Shown: in pieces, positions 6,988-15,068 of the stretch
How the letters are laid out: every line of letters starts with the position of its first letter
Numbering within the stretch: position 1 is the stretch's first letter
NCBI GenBank assembly: GCA_026785965.1
Contig: JAJAYY010000010.1
Span: forward strand, 1 to 17,009
Length of the DNA: 17,009 nucleotides
Reading direction: 5' to 3'
DNA from: Sphingomonas bacterium
GTDB lineage: Bacteria; Pseudomonadota; Alphaproteobacteria; Sphingomonadales; Sphingomonadaceae
Made by a program: the position numbers and the translations under genes
The notes under the pieces: model-generated
Seen by the model: only the letters and a program-made list of their open reading frames with translations
Told to the model about the DNA's origin: nothing
Database searches by the model: none

Positions 6988-9900
6988 ATGATGTATTGCG
7001 ATCGTTGTCGAGTTGATCAACCGGACGGCAACCGCTTTTGCGGTCGCTGCGGATCAATGCTCATCGAACGCGCCAATGCGGGCGCCGCGCCGCCAGCGCG
7101 GGTCGAGCGCACCGGCGAGCGGCGGCAGATGACGATCATGTTCTACGACATGGTCGATTCAACCGCGATCGCGACCCGCTGCGACCCCGAAGACTTTAAC
7201 GAAGTGGTCGATCATTTCCACGACACCGTTGAAGCCGCGGTGCGCAGCTTCGGCGGGTTCGTCGGCAGCCGGGTCGGCGACGGCGCAGTGGTCTATTTCG
7301 GCTATCCCGACGCCCAGGAAGATGCCGCCGAACGCGCCGTCCTGTCGGGGCTGCGCGCGGTCGAGCGAACCCGAGATCTCGCTTTCCCCGACGGCCAGGC
7401 GGTCGCGATCAGGATCGGCATCGCCACCGGCGAGGGGGTGATCAACCATCGCGAAGAGGGCGAGAGCGGGAATGAAGTGGTCGGCAATGTCGCCAATCTC
7501 GCCTCGCGCCTGCAATCGTGCGCGCCGCGCGGCGCGGTGGTGATATCCGACGGAACCCGGCGCGTGCTCGGCGGGCTGTTCGACCTCGACGACATCGGGA
7601 GCTTCGAGGTCAAGGGCATCGCCGAGCCGGTCCAGGCGTGGCGGATCGCCGAGCGGCTGCCTCATGACCGCTATGTCTCGGTGCCGCACCGCGCCGAAAC
7701 GCCGTTGGTCGGGCGCGAAGATTTCCTCGACACGATGCGCGCAACCTTTGCCAAATGCGTCGCGGGGGAAGGTCGCACAGTGCTTTTGATCGGCGAACCC
7801 GGGGTCGGCAAGTCGCGCCTGGCGCGCGCGTTCCTCGACGATGCGGCGGTCGCCGCGGCGCGCTGCATCACCTTGTCCTGCTCGGCGCACAGCAAGGAAA
7901 CCCCGCTTCATCCGTTCGTTCGCCACCTTCGCCATGGCCATGCCGCTGGCAAGAGCAAGTCGGTCAACGACCGCGAGGCGAGCCTCGGCGAGGTCAAGGG
8001 ATCGCGTCCCGAGGATGCCGCGCTGATCATCGAATTGTCGAGCGCCGAGCCGAGCGGCGCACCCGCTTTGGCACCGATGTCGGCGGCGCAACGGCTCGAC
8101 CGGACGATCGACGCGCTGGTCCGCCAGCTTGACCTTATTTCGAGCAGCGACCCTGTGCTATTAGTGTTCGAGGATGCGCATTGGGCCGATGCCACCTCGC
8201 TCGCGGTGCTCGAGCGCGCGGTCGAGGCGGAAGGTTTCAAACGGCGCATGCTGTTGATTACCGCTCGCCCCGAATTCGATCCCGCGTGGCGCAGCCTGCC
8301 GTCGGTCGGTTTGCTGCACCTGCCACCGCTCGATCCCGCTTATGCTGGCGCGCTGCTCGAAGGCCTGCCCGGCGCCGACCGCTTGCCGCCCAGCGTCCGC
8401 CGCGCAATCCTGAGCCGTGCCGACGGCGTGCCGTTGTTCCTCCAGGAATTGACTCGCGCCACGATCGAGCTTGCGGCCGAGACCGGCAATGTCGCGGTCA
8501 ACGAATATGAGCTGCCGATGTCGCTCCAGGATTCGCTCCTCGCGCGGCTCGACCGCCTGGGCCCGGCCAAGCGCATCGCCCAGGTCGCCGCGGTGATCGG
8601 GCAACGCTTCACCCGCGACCTGCTGGTCGACCTGTCGGAGCGCGGATCGGCCGAAGTCGCTGCCGCGCTCGACCAACTCATCGTTCTGGCGTTAATCGAG
8701 CCGGACCAATCGCGTGCCGAAGAACAATTCGTCTTCCGCCATGTCCTGATCCGCGAGGCGGCTTATTCGGCGCTGCTCCGCGCCGATCGGCGGCGTCTCA
8801 ATCAGAAGCTGCTCGATATGCTGGCGACGGGATCGTCGGCGGTGGCGGAAAAATCCCCGGCGCGGCTCGCCCATTATGCCGCCGAGGGCGGCCAATATGG
8901 CGTTGCCGCCGAATATTGGCTCAAGGCCGGACTCGCCGCGCTGGCCAAATCGGCGATGCCCGAGGCCAAGGGACTGCTCCACCGCGGCCTCACCTGCGCC
9001 GCGCAAATGGGCGATGATCCCGCGCGCGACCATAGTGAGCTTCAACTGCAACTCGCGCTTGGCAAGGCGTTGATTGCGACCAACGGCTATGCCGTTCCCG
9101 AAACCGGCACCGCATTCGAGCGTGCGCGCCAATTGTGCGAAAGCACCGGCAATCGGCAGGAATTGCTGGCGGTGCTGCACGGGCTGTGGATTCACGATCT
9201 GCTGTGCGCCCGGCTGACCTCGGCGCAGTCCCGCGCCGACCTGCTGCAGGAAGAGGCCGAGCGCGCCTCCGACCCGGTGTGGATCGTCGTCGCGTGCCGC
9301 GCCCAGGGTGTGCTGGGCTATGTCACGGCACAATTCTCGCGCGCGTTCGACCAGCTTGAGCGCGGCCTGTCGCTGTTCGATCCGGCGCTTCGGCCCGACT
9401 ATGCGAAAATCCTAGTCGACGACCCGCGAGTGGTAATGCGCGTCTATCAAAGCTGGATCCTGAGCTATCTTGGCGAGACCGAGCGTGGTCTCATCATCGC
9501 CGACGAAGCGCTGGCCGAAGCGCGCGCCTTGGCCCAGCCCTACAATCTCGCCCACGCGCTCAGCGGGTGGATTCTGGTGCGGCTGTTCAATCGGATGCAC
9601 GACAACCTTGAACCGCTGATCGACGAGCTCGCCAAGCTCACCCGCGAGCATGAAATCAGCTTCTACGCCGCGGTGTGCGAGATCATGCGCGGCCGCGCCC
9701 GGATCGGGATCGGCGAGGTCGAAGAAGGGTGCCGCATCCTGGTCCAGGCGCTCGACGTGTATCGGGCAACCGGCAGCCTGCTTTACCTGCCGACGTTCAT
9801 GATGTGGCTCGCCGAAGGGCTGATGCGCGTCGGCCAGTTCGACAAGGCGATCGAAGTGGTTGGCGACGCCGAACGCTTGATGGACGACACGGGCATGGCC

Positions 9901-10095
9901 AACGACGTCGCCGGAATTGCCTTGTTGCGCGGTGAATTGCAGCAGCGGCTCGGCAAGGTCGAGGAGGCGAAGCGAACCATCGACCAGGCAATCGAGGTCG
10001 CCGAGCGGCAAGGCGCCGGACTGCATCTGATCCGCTGCCGCGCCGCCAAGCGCGCAGTGGACAAGGACGAAAGCATCTTCGCGGCGATCGAGTGA
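6988..10095 (+). CDS. Zinc-ribbon, class III nucleotide cyclase, AAA ATPase and TPR protein
   Basis: 1035 residues. The N-terminus has a CxxC-x10-CxxC zinc ribbon (Cys4, 7, 18, 21). A class III adenylate/guanylate cyclase domain follows (about 45-220): metal ligands Asp54 in FYDMVDST and Asp98 in VGDG, and the GNVANLASRL motif supplying the transition-state Asn and Arg, so it looks catalytically competent. Next comes an AAA_16-type ATPase: PLVGRE, Walker A GEPGVGKS (269-276), Walker B LLVFED (Asp396) and HWAD. The remainder (about 630-1020) is helical TPR-like repeats. It resembles the cyclase-ATPase regulators known from actinobacteria and proteobacteria, but there is no C-terminal LuxR-type DNA-binding domain. 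The start is ATG 6988 or the adjacent ATG 6991; no Shine-Dalgarno is visible. The P450 gene begins 37 bp downstream, suggesting an operon and a sensing or activating role for that pathway (inference). Confidence 0.87.
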   Translation: MMYCDRCRVDQPDGNRFCGRCGSMLIERANAGAAPPARVERTGERRQMTIMFYDMVDSTAIATRCDPEDFNEVVDHFHDTVEAAVRSFGGFVGSRVGDGAVVYFGYPDAQEDAAERAVLSGLRAVERTRDLAFPDGQAVAIRIGIATGEGVINHREEGESGNEVVGNVANLASRLQSCAPRGAVVISDGTRRVLGGLFDLDDIGSFEVKGIAEPVQAWRIAERLPHDRYVSVPHRAETPLVGREDFLDTMRATFAKCVAGEGRTVLLIGEPGVGKSRLARAFLDDAAVAAARCITLSCSAHSKETPLHPFVRHLRHGHAAGKSKSVNDREASLGEVKGSRPEDAALIIELSSAEPSGAPALAPMSAAQRLDRTIDALVRQLDLISSSDPVLLVFEDAHWADATSLAVLERAVEAEGFKRRMLLITARPEFDPAWRSLPSVGLLHLPPLDPAYAGALLEGLPGADRLPPSVRRAILSRADGVPLFLQELTRATIELAAETGNVAVNEYELPMSLQDSLLARLDRLGPAKRIAQVAAVIGQRFTRDLLVDLSERGSAEVAAALDQLIVLALIEPDQSRAEEQFVFRHVLIREAAYSALLRADRRRLNQKLLDMLATGSSAVAEKSPARLAHYAAEGGQYGVAAEYWLKAGLAALAKSAMPEAKGLLHRGLTCAAQMGDDPARDHSELQLQLALGKALIATNGYAVPETGTAFERARQLCESTGNRQELLAVLHGLWIHDLLCARLTSAQSRADLLQEEAERASDPVWIVVACRAQGVLGYVTAQFSRAFDQLERGLSLFDPALRPDYAKILVDDPRVVMRVYQSWILSYLGETERGLIIADEALAEARALAQPYNLAHALSGWILVRLFNRMHDNLEPLIDELAKLTREHEISFYAAVCEIMRGRARIGIGEVEEGCRILVQALDVYRATGSLLYLPTFMMWLAEGLMRVGQFDKAIEVVGDAERLMDDTGMANDVAGIALLRGELQQRLGKVEEAKRTIDQAIEVAERQGAGLHLIRCRAAKRAVDKDESIFAAIE

Positions 10096-10118
10096 CGGGC
10101 GTCGCGGCGCTGATAATC

Positions 10119-10125
10119 GAGGGGG
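10119..10125 (+). promoter_or_regulatory. Strong Shine-Dalgarno of the P450 gene
   Basis: GAGGGGG ends 7 nt before the ATG at 10133, fixing that start. It lies in the 37-bp gap after the cyclase stop. Confidence 0.65.
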
Positions 10126-10132
10126 AACGGGC

Positions 10133-11434
10133 ATGAGCTACGTCAACGCAACCGCCATGACGCCGCGCGCCGAAAGCGCCGAAAGCGCCGCTACAACGGG
10201 GTTTCAACCCGCCCGGCTGGCGGCAAAGAAGCCCGGGATCGGCTCGGCCATCGTGCAATATATTCTCGACCACCCTTATGCCGTTTACGCCTTCTTTCGC
10301 CGCTTCAAGCCGGTGTTGATCGCCAAGGGATGGGCGTTCGTCAGCCGCTATGACGATGTCGTCGATGTGCTCAAACGGCAGGATGTGTTTGCGGTCCCGT
10401 TTGGCGCAAAGATCGAAACCCTCAATGACGGGCCGAACTTCCTTCTCGGGATGGCCGACGGCCCGGCCTATCAGGCGCTTCACCAGATCGTCGCGCGGAC
10501 CTTTCCCGACAGCGACAATCGCACCGCGATCGCGCCGATCGCGGCCGAGGAAGCCGAGGCACTGGTCGCCGCGAGCGACGGCCGGATCGACGCGATCCGC
10601 GATTTGGTGACGCGCGTCCCGACCCGCCTGTGCGAGCGCCATTATGGAGTCGCAGTTCCCGACGAAGTGCGCTTTGGCCATATCACGATCGCGATGAGTA
10701 CCTTCATGTTCGGCGACCCGAGCGACGACCCGGTGGTGCGCGCCGAAGCGTTGAAGGCGGGGGCCGAGCTGCGCCCGTTGATCGACGCCGCGATTGGGTC
10801 GGCGCGCGCCCGGCCCAATTCGCGCACCGTCGCCGGACGGCTGGTCGGCGAGATCCGCGCCGATGGCACGCCGCTCGACGACGCGACGATCCGCGCGATT
10901 CTGATCGGGATGATTACCGGCTTCGTCCCGACCAACACCATGGCCGGGGGCAATATGCTCGAAATGCTGCTTCGCCGGCCCGACATGTTACGCGCGGCGC
11001 AAGCGGCGGCGCGCGCCGACGATGATTTGTTGCTGACCCGCTGCCTGTGGGAGGCCTTCCGCTTCCTGCCGCTTAACCCCGGGCCGTTCCGGGTGTGCGG
11101 CGAAGATGCGGTGATCGGCGCCGGGACGCGCCACGCCACGGCGATCAAAAAGGGCACCAAGATGCTCGTCGGGACGCATTCGGCGATGTTCGATCCGCGC
11201 CGCGTCGAGCGTCCCAAGGCCTTCGATCCGTCGCGGCCGTCGCGCAATAATCTGACCTTCGGCAGCGGGCTTCACTGGTGCATCGGCGCGCCGCTCGCCG
11301 AGGCCCAGATCACCCACACGCTCAAGCCGTTGCTGACCCGACGCAACCTGCGCCGCGCCCCGGGCAAGGACGGCAAGATGACCAAGGATGGCCCCTTCCC
11401 GGCGCATCTGACGGTGCTGTTCGACCCCGATTAG
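10133..11434 (+). CDS. Cytochrome P450 lacking the usual I-helix acid/alcohol pair
   Basis: 433 residues, soluble, no membrane anchor. Haem-thiolate signature FGSGLHWCIG with ligand Cys383, and the K-helix ExxR at Glu307-Arg310 (EAFR), confirm the superfamily. The I-helix region, where O2-activating P450s carry [AG]GxD/E-T, reads MITGFVPTNTM (260-270): Pro266 stands at the acid position. Peroxygenases and hydroperoxide-rearranging P450s (for example CYP74) also lack this pair, so use of peroxide, or isomerisation or dehydration of an oxidised substrate, is possible. The C-terminus is ordinary. It lies 37 bp behind the cyclase/ATPase with its own strong ribosome site, and its TAG stop overlaps the TAA of the convergent DyP gene (positions 11431-11434). 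No ferredoxin or reductase gene is nearby, in line with a non-O2 mechanism. Substrate unknown. Confidence 0.9.
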   Translation: MSYVNATAMTPRAESAESAATTGFQPARLAAKKPGIGSAIVQYILDHPYAVYAFFRRFKPVLIAKGWAFVSRYDDVVDVLKRQDVFAVPFGAKIETLNDGPNFLLGMADGPAYQALHQIVARTFPDSDNRTAIAPIAAEEAEALVAASDGRIDAIRDLVTRVPTRLCERHYGVAVPDEVRFGHITIAMSTFMFGDPSDDPVVRAEALKAGAELRPLIDAAIGSARARPNSRTVAGRLVGEIRADGTPLDDATIRAILIGMITGFVPTNTMAGGNMLEMLLRRPDMLRAAQAAARADDDLLLTRCLWEAFRFLPLNPGPFRVCGEDAVIGAGTRHATAIKKGTKMLVGTHSAMFDPRRVERPKAFDPSRPSRNNLTFGSGLHWCIGAPLAEAQITHTLKPLLTRRNLRRAPGKDGKMTKDGPFPAHLTVLFDPD

Positions 11435-13077
11435 GTCGGATCGATGACCCCCAGCGACAGCATCTGCAGCGCGCTCATGCTGGGCACGAAAAAATAAGCC
11501 CCGCCACGGGTTTCGACGAATTGCGGCAGCGCGTCGGCGATGAACGGCGCGCGGCCCAGCGCGGGGTCGGCGGGGATGATATATTTGGCCTTGGGTGGAC
11601 GCAGCCCGATCAGCGGATCGGTGTCGTTCCCGGCATTGGCGTCGACCCCGTAATTGACCCACTGCTGCTGCATGAATTCGAACTGCCGCGACAGGCTGGC
11701 ACAGACGATCAGGATGATGATGCCATGCTCGCCCTCGCTGGTCGCATCGGGCTGGCATTGGCCATAAGGGATGCCGCGCCGCAGCAGCCGCCGGCGATCG
11801 GTCAGCACCGTGCCGCTGCTCGACGGCTTGGTGCCATCGCTTGGCTCGGGGCCGTTGGTGTCGCGCGGATTGGCGCGCCGGGTGTGCGAGGCGATCGGGC
11901 ATTTGCTGCCGATCGGATCGTCGAAGAACGTATAGTTCGACAGTTCGCGCCGCGCCATTATGCCGCTCGTCGGGTCGGGCGTGGTGCTCGCCAGCCACGC
12001 CGCAAAGTCGGGAAATAACGCCAGCGGCGCACCGTCCGACCAGCGCCCGGCGATCTTGGCCATCTGCGTCTCGCGCGCCGCGACCGGGTCCGCGATGTGG
12101 AACACCGCCCCGAATCGCGGCGCGGTGTCGTCAAGCCAGCGGCGGAACGCGACGACATTCTGCTGCAGCTTGCGATAGGCGATGAAGGTGCCGTTGCGGC
12201 CGAAGCTGCGGAACATCCCGCTGATCGGAATTTCCTGCGCCTCGTCGGGATAGCCGAGCAGAAATTCGCCGGTCGCCAGCGGGGCCCACTTGCCGCCGAC
12301 CAGCTTGCCATTGCCGCACACCCGTTCCTGTTGCAGGTCGAGCGGGAACTGGCCGTCGAACACCGGGTCGCTGATCGCATCGGTGAAGCCGAAATGTTCC
12401 TTCGCGGTGGCGGCAAAGCCGCCGTCCTGGCGTTCGAGCAGCGCCGACAGATCCTGGCAGTCGTCGGTGCCGCCGAGACTATGGCCGATCATCACCGTCA
12501 ATTTCCCGCCCGACCCACTGCACAGGTCGCGGATCATCGTCGTCATCGCCTCAAGCTCGGGCACTGGATCGCCCGTCGCGGGGTCCATCTGGGAATTGAG
12601 GGTAATCAGGATATGCGCGCTCTTCCCGTCTTCGACGTTCTGGGGATCGTCCTCATGCTGCCACACCCGGTCCCATTCGGTCGTCACGCGGCGCCCGAAT
12701 GGCGCATCGCCAAGAATCATTGCGCGCAGCGCCATGCCCTGGATGAACTCATCGGGGAAACAGTCGAGCAGCCGCACCGGCACACCCAGCGCAATCAGTC
12801 CCCAGAACGTGAATGCCAGGTTGAGCGTGACCTTGGGCCGTTCGACCATGACCTTGCCGAAATGGCCATAGTTGCGCGACGACCAGCGCACCGCGGTCGT
12901 AACCAGCGGGAGCAGCGTTCGGATGAACGTCCGCCCCGCCTCGCCATCGCTGACATTGATCAGCAGGTTGCGGCCTTTGGGAAACCCCTCCTTGCCATAA
13001 GCGGTCAGGATATTGCCCTGGATATCGGCGAGCTCGAGCGATCCGGGTTTGCCCGGCGGGGCGACCGTAGTGGTCAT
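11431..13077 (-). CDS. DyP-type haem peroxidase
   Basis: 548 residues, cytoplasmic by sequence: no Tat or Sec signal. DyP peroxidases use H2O2 to oxidise dyes, phenols or lipids through a haem in a dimeric alpha/beta-barrel fold. Visible signatures: FGFTDAISDP (229-238), the GxxDG motif with catalytic Asp233 but Ala in place of the last Gly; SHTRRANPRD with the proximal haem ligand His398; and LLRRGIPYGQ with the distal Arg (433/434). It is long for the family (many are 300-450 residues), as in the larger bacterial DyP class. Its ATG overlaps the upstream gene's TGA (ATGA at 13077-13074), indicating translational coupling with the two-helix membrane protein. The gene ends four bases into the convergent P450. 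No encapsulin gene or encapsulin-targeting tail is seen. Confidence 0.92.
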   Translation of the reverse strand: MTTTVAPPGKPGSLELADIQGNILTAYGKEGFPKGRNLLINVSDGEAGRTFIRTLLPLVTTAVRWSSRNYGHFGKVMVERPKVTLNLAFTFWGLIALGVPVRLLDCFPDEFIQGMALRAMILGDAPFGRRVTTEWDRVWQHEDDPQNVEDGKSAHILITLNSQMDPATGDPVPELEAMTTMIRDLCSGSGGKLTVMIGHSLGGTDDCQDLSALLERQDGGFAATAKEHFGFTDAISDPVFDGQFPLDLQQERVCGNGKLVGGKWAPLATGEFLLGYPDEAQEIPISGMFRSFGRNGTFIAYRKLQQNVVAFRRWLDDTAPRFGAVFHIADPVAARETQMAKIAGRWSDGAPLALFPDFAAWLASTTPDPTSGIMARRELSNYTFFDDPIGSKCPIASHTRRANPRDTNGPEPSDGTKPSSSGTVLTDRRRLLRRGIPYGQCQPDATSEGEHGIIILIVCASLSRQFEFMQQQWVNYGVDANAGNDTDPLIGLRPPKAKYIIPADPALGRAPFIADALPQFVETRGGAYFFVPSMSALQMLSLGVIDPT

Positions 13078-14057
13078 ATGCCGATCACCGCCGGCGCCTG
13101 GGTCGGATGCGCCGCGCTCGGCCGATGCTCGCCGAGGAATTTGCCGAACGCGTCATACAGTATCTCGGCGTCGTCGCCCTGATGCGCGACCGCGAAATTG
13201 ATGTACTGGTTTTGCAGGTAGAGCGCCTTCAGGATCCGTTCGAGGGTCGAATGCGGTGCGGCCGGGAACGGCTTGGCGCCGTGGCGCATGATGATCCACA
13301 CTGCCGCCGCAAGCGCCACGGCGAGGCCGACCAGCAGTGCCCCTCCCCAGGTCACGATCACACCAACGCTATCTCGCACGAGCCACAGGAACAACGCACC
13401 GGCGGCGACGCCGAGCAGCGCTGGGACCCCGGACACAAGCCAGGTTGGAATCGGCCTGAGGTGCGGCGCGTCGGTCCAATATTCGTTGAACGGCATCGAG
13501 GTTTCGATCTGGCAGCGCTTGATATAGCGCACAAAATCGCCGGCGTTCGCGACCTCGGCGAAGCGATAGCAATGATCGAATATGCCGCGCAGTTCGGGCT
13601 CCATCGTGTCCCACAATTTGTCGAGATAGACTTCGGGTTCGGGCGCGCCGTGCGGGTTGACGTCGAACTCGGCCGAAAACAGCAGGTAGCTGCGCGACAG
13701 CCGGTCGATGGGTTGCGCTACCGCCGGGTTGATGCGGCGGATCAGGTCGAGCACGCCGTCGCCGTTGATGCGGCCATTGTAATTGATCGCGTCGACCACC
13801 GAAAAGCGCACGAAATGGTTGAGCCGGTTGCGCGCGAACGGACTGATCTGCGGGCGGGTTTCGGCGCGGGCAGCGATCGCCGGATCGACGTCGGCAACCG
13901 CGCGATTGTCGTCGTCGCCGACGGTCGGCATCAGCGCGAGCAGCATGCGCAGGCGGTTGGCGGGGGATTCGACCGCGCCGTCGGGCTCGACTTCGGCGCT
14001 GACCCGGATCGGGACCAGCACGGTCAGGAAATAATGCCCTCCGTCGATGTTCGGCAC
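13074..14057 (-). CDS. Two-helix membrane protein of a DyP-linked operon, function unknown
   Basis: 327 residues; not recognised as a named family. The start is a GTG (14055-14057) supported by GAGGGGAG nine nt upstream; no in-frame ATG fits. Two adjacent membrane helices lie at about 205-227 and 232-257 (LVSGVPALLGVAAGALFLWL and VIVTWGGALLVGLAVALAAA), separated by RDS. The 200-residue N-terminal part contains NHFVRFSVVD, SYLLFSAEFD, EVYLDKLW and FVRYIKRCQIETSMPFNEYW. These blocks occur in the same order in the 218-residue neighbour, so the two probably share a domain. A C-terminal 70-residue soluble part follows the helices. It lies between that neighbour (29-bp gap) and the DyP gene (four-base overlap), so all three should be made together; membrane recruitment of the peroxidase is a plausible role (inference). 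Confidence 0.75.
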   Translation of the reverse strand: MPNIDGGHYFLTVLVPIRVSAEVEPDGAVESPANRLRMLLALMPTVGDDDNRAVADVDPAIAARAETRPQISPFARNRLNHFVRFSVVDAINYNGRINGDGVLDLIRRINPAVAQPIDRLSRSYLLFSAEFDVNPHGAPEPEVYLDKLWDTMEPELRGIFDHCYRFAEVANAGDFVRYIKRCQIETSMPFNEYWTDAPHLRPIPTWLVSGVPALLGVAAGALFLWLVRDSVGVIVTWGGALLVGLAVALAAAVWIIMRHGAKPFPAAPHSTLERILKALYLQNQYINFAVAHQGDDAEILYDAFGKFLGEHRPSAAHPTQAPAVIGI

Positions 14058-14066
14058 GTCGCTCGG

Positions 14067-14074
14067 CTCCCCTC
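14067..14074 (-). promoter_or_regulatory. Shine-Dalgarno deciding a GTG start
   Basis: GAGGGGAG on the minus strand, nine nt before the GTG at 14057, in the 29-bp gap between the two membrane-protein genes. The only nearby ATG (14074-14076) is out of frame. Confidence 0.6.
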
Positions 14075-14086
14075 ATGCAGTTCGGT

Positions 14087-14743
14087 TCAGGCCAGTGAAT
14101 AATATCCTTGCGTGATGCGCACGCGCTTGTTGGCGTCGGCAATGGCGGTGTCGGTCGATGCCACCGGGGCGGGCCCGCGCGAGCCGAGGTCGTTCTGCAC
14201 CTCGACCAGCGCCGCGCGATAGGCGCCGGCAAATTCGCCCGGGCTCATCGTGGCATGGTCGCGCTGCAGCCCGTCGAGCATCCGATGAACGCGCAGCGCG
14301 CTTTTGACCTCGCGCTGAGCGGCGCCCGGCGTGGCGTTGTAATAATAATCGTTAAACTGCTGGTTGGCGCGAATATAGTTTTTGAACGGGGTGTTCGGAA
14401 CCGCCCCGGGGAAGCGCAAATTCTTGTACCAGATGAGGTTGAGTCCCGACGGCACCCCGGCCGAGAATGCGTCGATATATTGGTCCCATGTGCCGTTGAA
14501 ATTGCTGCAGAACAGCAGATGGTCATGGCTCAGCGTCTGCGGCCCGTTGCCAAGGTCGGGCCATTGGTCGCGGCGGATGATCACCCAGCGCGCGAAATGA
14601 ATGATCGACAGCCCGATCAACGGCCCCAGAAATGCGGGGAAGCTGCGCACCAGGCGAAAGACGAACGCCGTCAGGCGCGCGGTCAGCGGGCGCATCGGCG
14701 TGATCACCGTCATCCCATAGGCTTTGCCGGCGATGTTCGACAT
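14087..14743 (-). CDS. Membrane-associated protein, first gene of the DyP operon, function unknown
   Basis: 218 residues; no family name recognised. A hydrophobic stretch at about residues 23-55 (FVFRLVRSFPAFLGPLIGLS then IIHFARWVII) may be one membrane segment followed by a beta strand. Ordered blocks HFARW, HLLFCSNFNGTWDQYIDAF, IWYKNLRFPG and FKNYIRANQQFNDYYYN parallel those of the next gene's product, which points to a shared alpha/beta domain; the strand-helix-strand pattern resembles a ferredoxin-like fold (inference). The C-terminal third is helical and charged. The ATG at 14741-14743 has a GGGGGG run three nt upstream, closer than usual; a second ATG at residue 11 is the alternative start. 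It heads the operon that continues into the second membrane protein and DyP, and a good promoter lies about 80 bases upstream. Confidence 0.75.
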   Translation of the reverse strand: MSNIAGKAYGMTVITPMRPLTARLTAFVFRLVRSFPAFLGPLIGLSIIHFARWVIIRRDQWPDLGNGPQTLSHDHLLFCSNFNGTWDQYIDAFSAGVPSGLNLIWYKNLRFPGAVPNTPFKNYIRANQQFNDYYYNATPGAAQREVKSALRVHRMLDGLQRDHATMSPGEFAGAYRAALVEVQNDLGSRGPAPVASTDTAIADANKRVRITQGYYSLA

Positions 14744-14822
14744 GTGCCCCCCAGACTAAGCCCCGCCGTTGCGCAGTCGCCGCCGGGCTTCAGTTCCGCT
14801 CGTCGGCACGCCTGCAGGTGCA

Positions 14823-14851
14823 GCAATAAGCGAAATTGACCGCGCTGTCAG
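14823..14851 (-). promoter_or_regulatory. Candidate promoter of the DyP operon
   Basis: On the minus strand CTGACA (14846-14851), a 17-base spacer, then TATTGC (14823-14828). The start site would fall near 14815, about 70 bases before the ATG at 14743. It lies between the tRNA-Ser 3' end and the first gene, so some read-through from the tRNA promoter is also possible. Confidence 0.5.
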
Positions 14852-14902
14852 ATGAAAATTGGGGACGAGGCGGGCGCGGTGCTCGCGGCGCGCACAGGGG
14901 GA

Positions 14903-14992
<90 letters not shown>

Positions 14993-15040
14993 GCAATCAA
15001 GACGGTGCCGGTCGGACACGCCGACGCTGGGTCGGCGCGG

Positions 15041-15068
15041 CCTCTAGCAGCGGGGGCGGGGCTTGCAA
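15041..15068 (-). promoter_or_regulatory. Candidate promoter of tRNA-Ser
   Basis: Minus-strand TTGCAA (15063-15068), a 16-base GC-rich spacer, then TAGAGG (15041-15046), placing the start about 42 bases before the mature 5' end. The -35 lies inside a perfect hairpin, GGGCTT-GCA-AAGCCC (15059-15073). TTGCAA is self-complementary, so it could also face the SDR gene, but no good -10 is seen on that side. Confidence 0.45.

Noticed and set aside
11431..11470. Encapsulin-targeting tail on DyP
   Set aside because: The C-terminus LGVIDPT lacks the GSL[KR]-type cargo motif and no encapsulin gene is nearby.
12097..14102. Long plus-strand open frames over the DyP and membrane-protein genes
   Set aside because: They oppose clear family matches (DyP motifs, membrane helices) and their own products are His/Arg/Gln-rich without domain signals.
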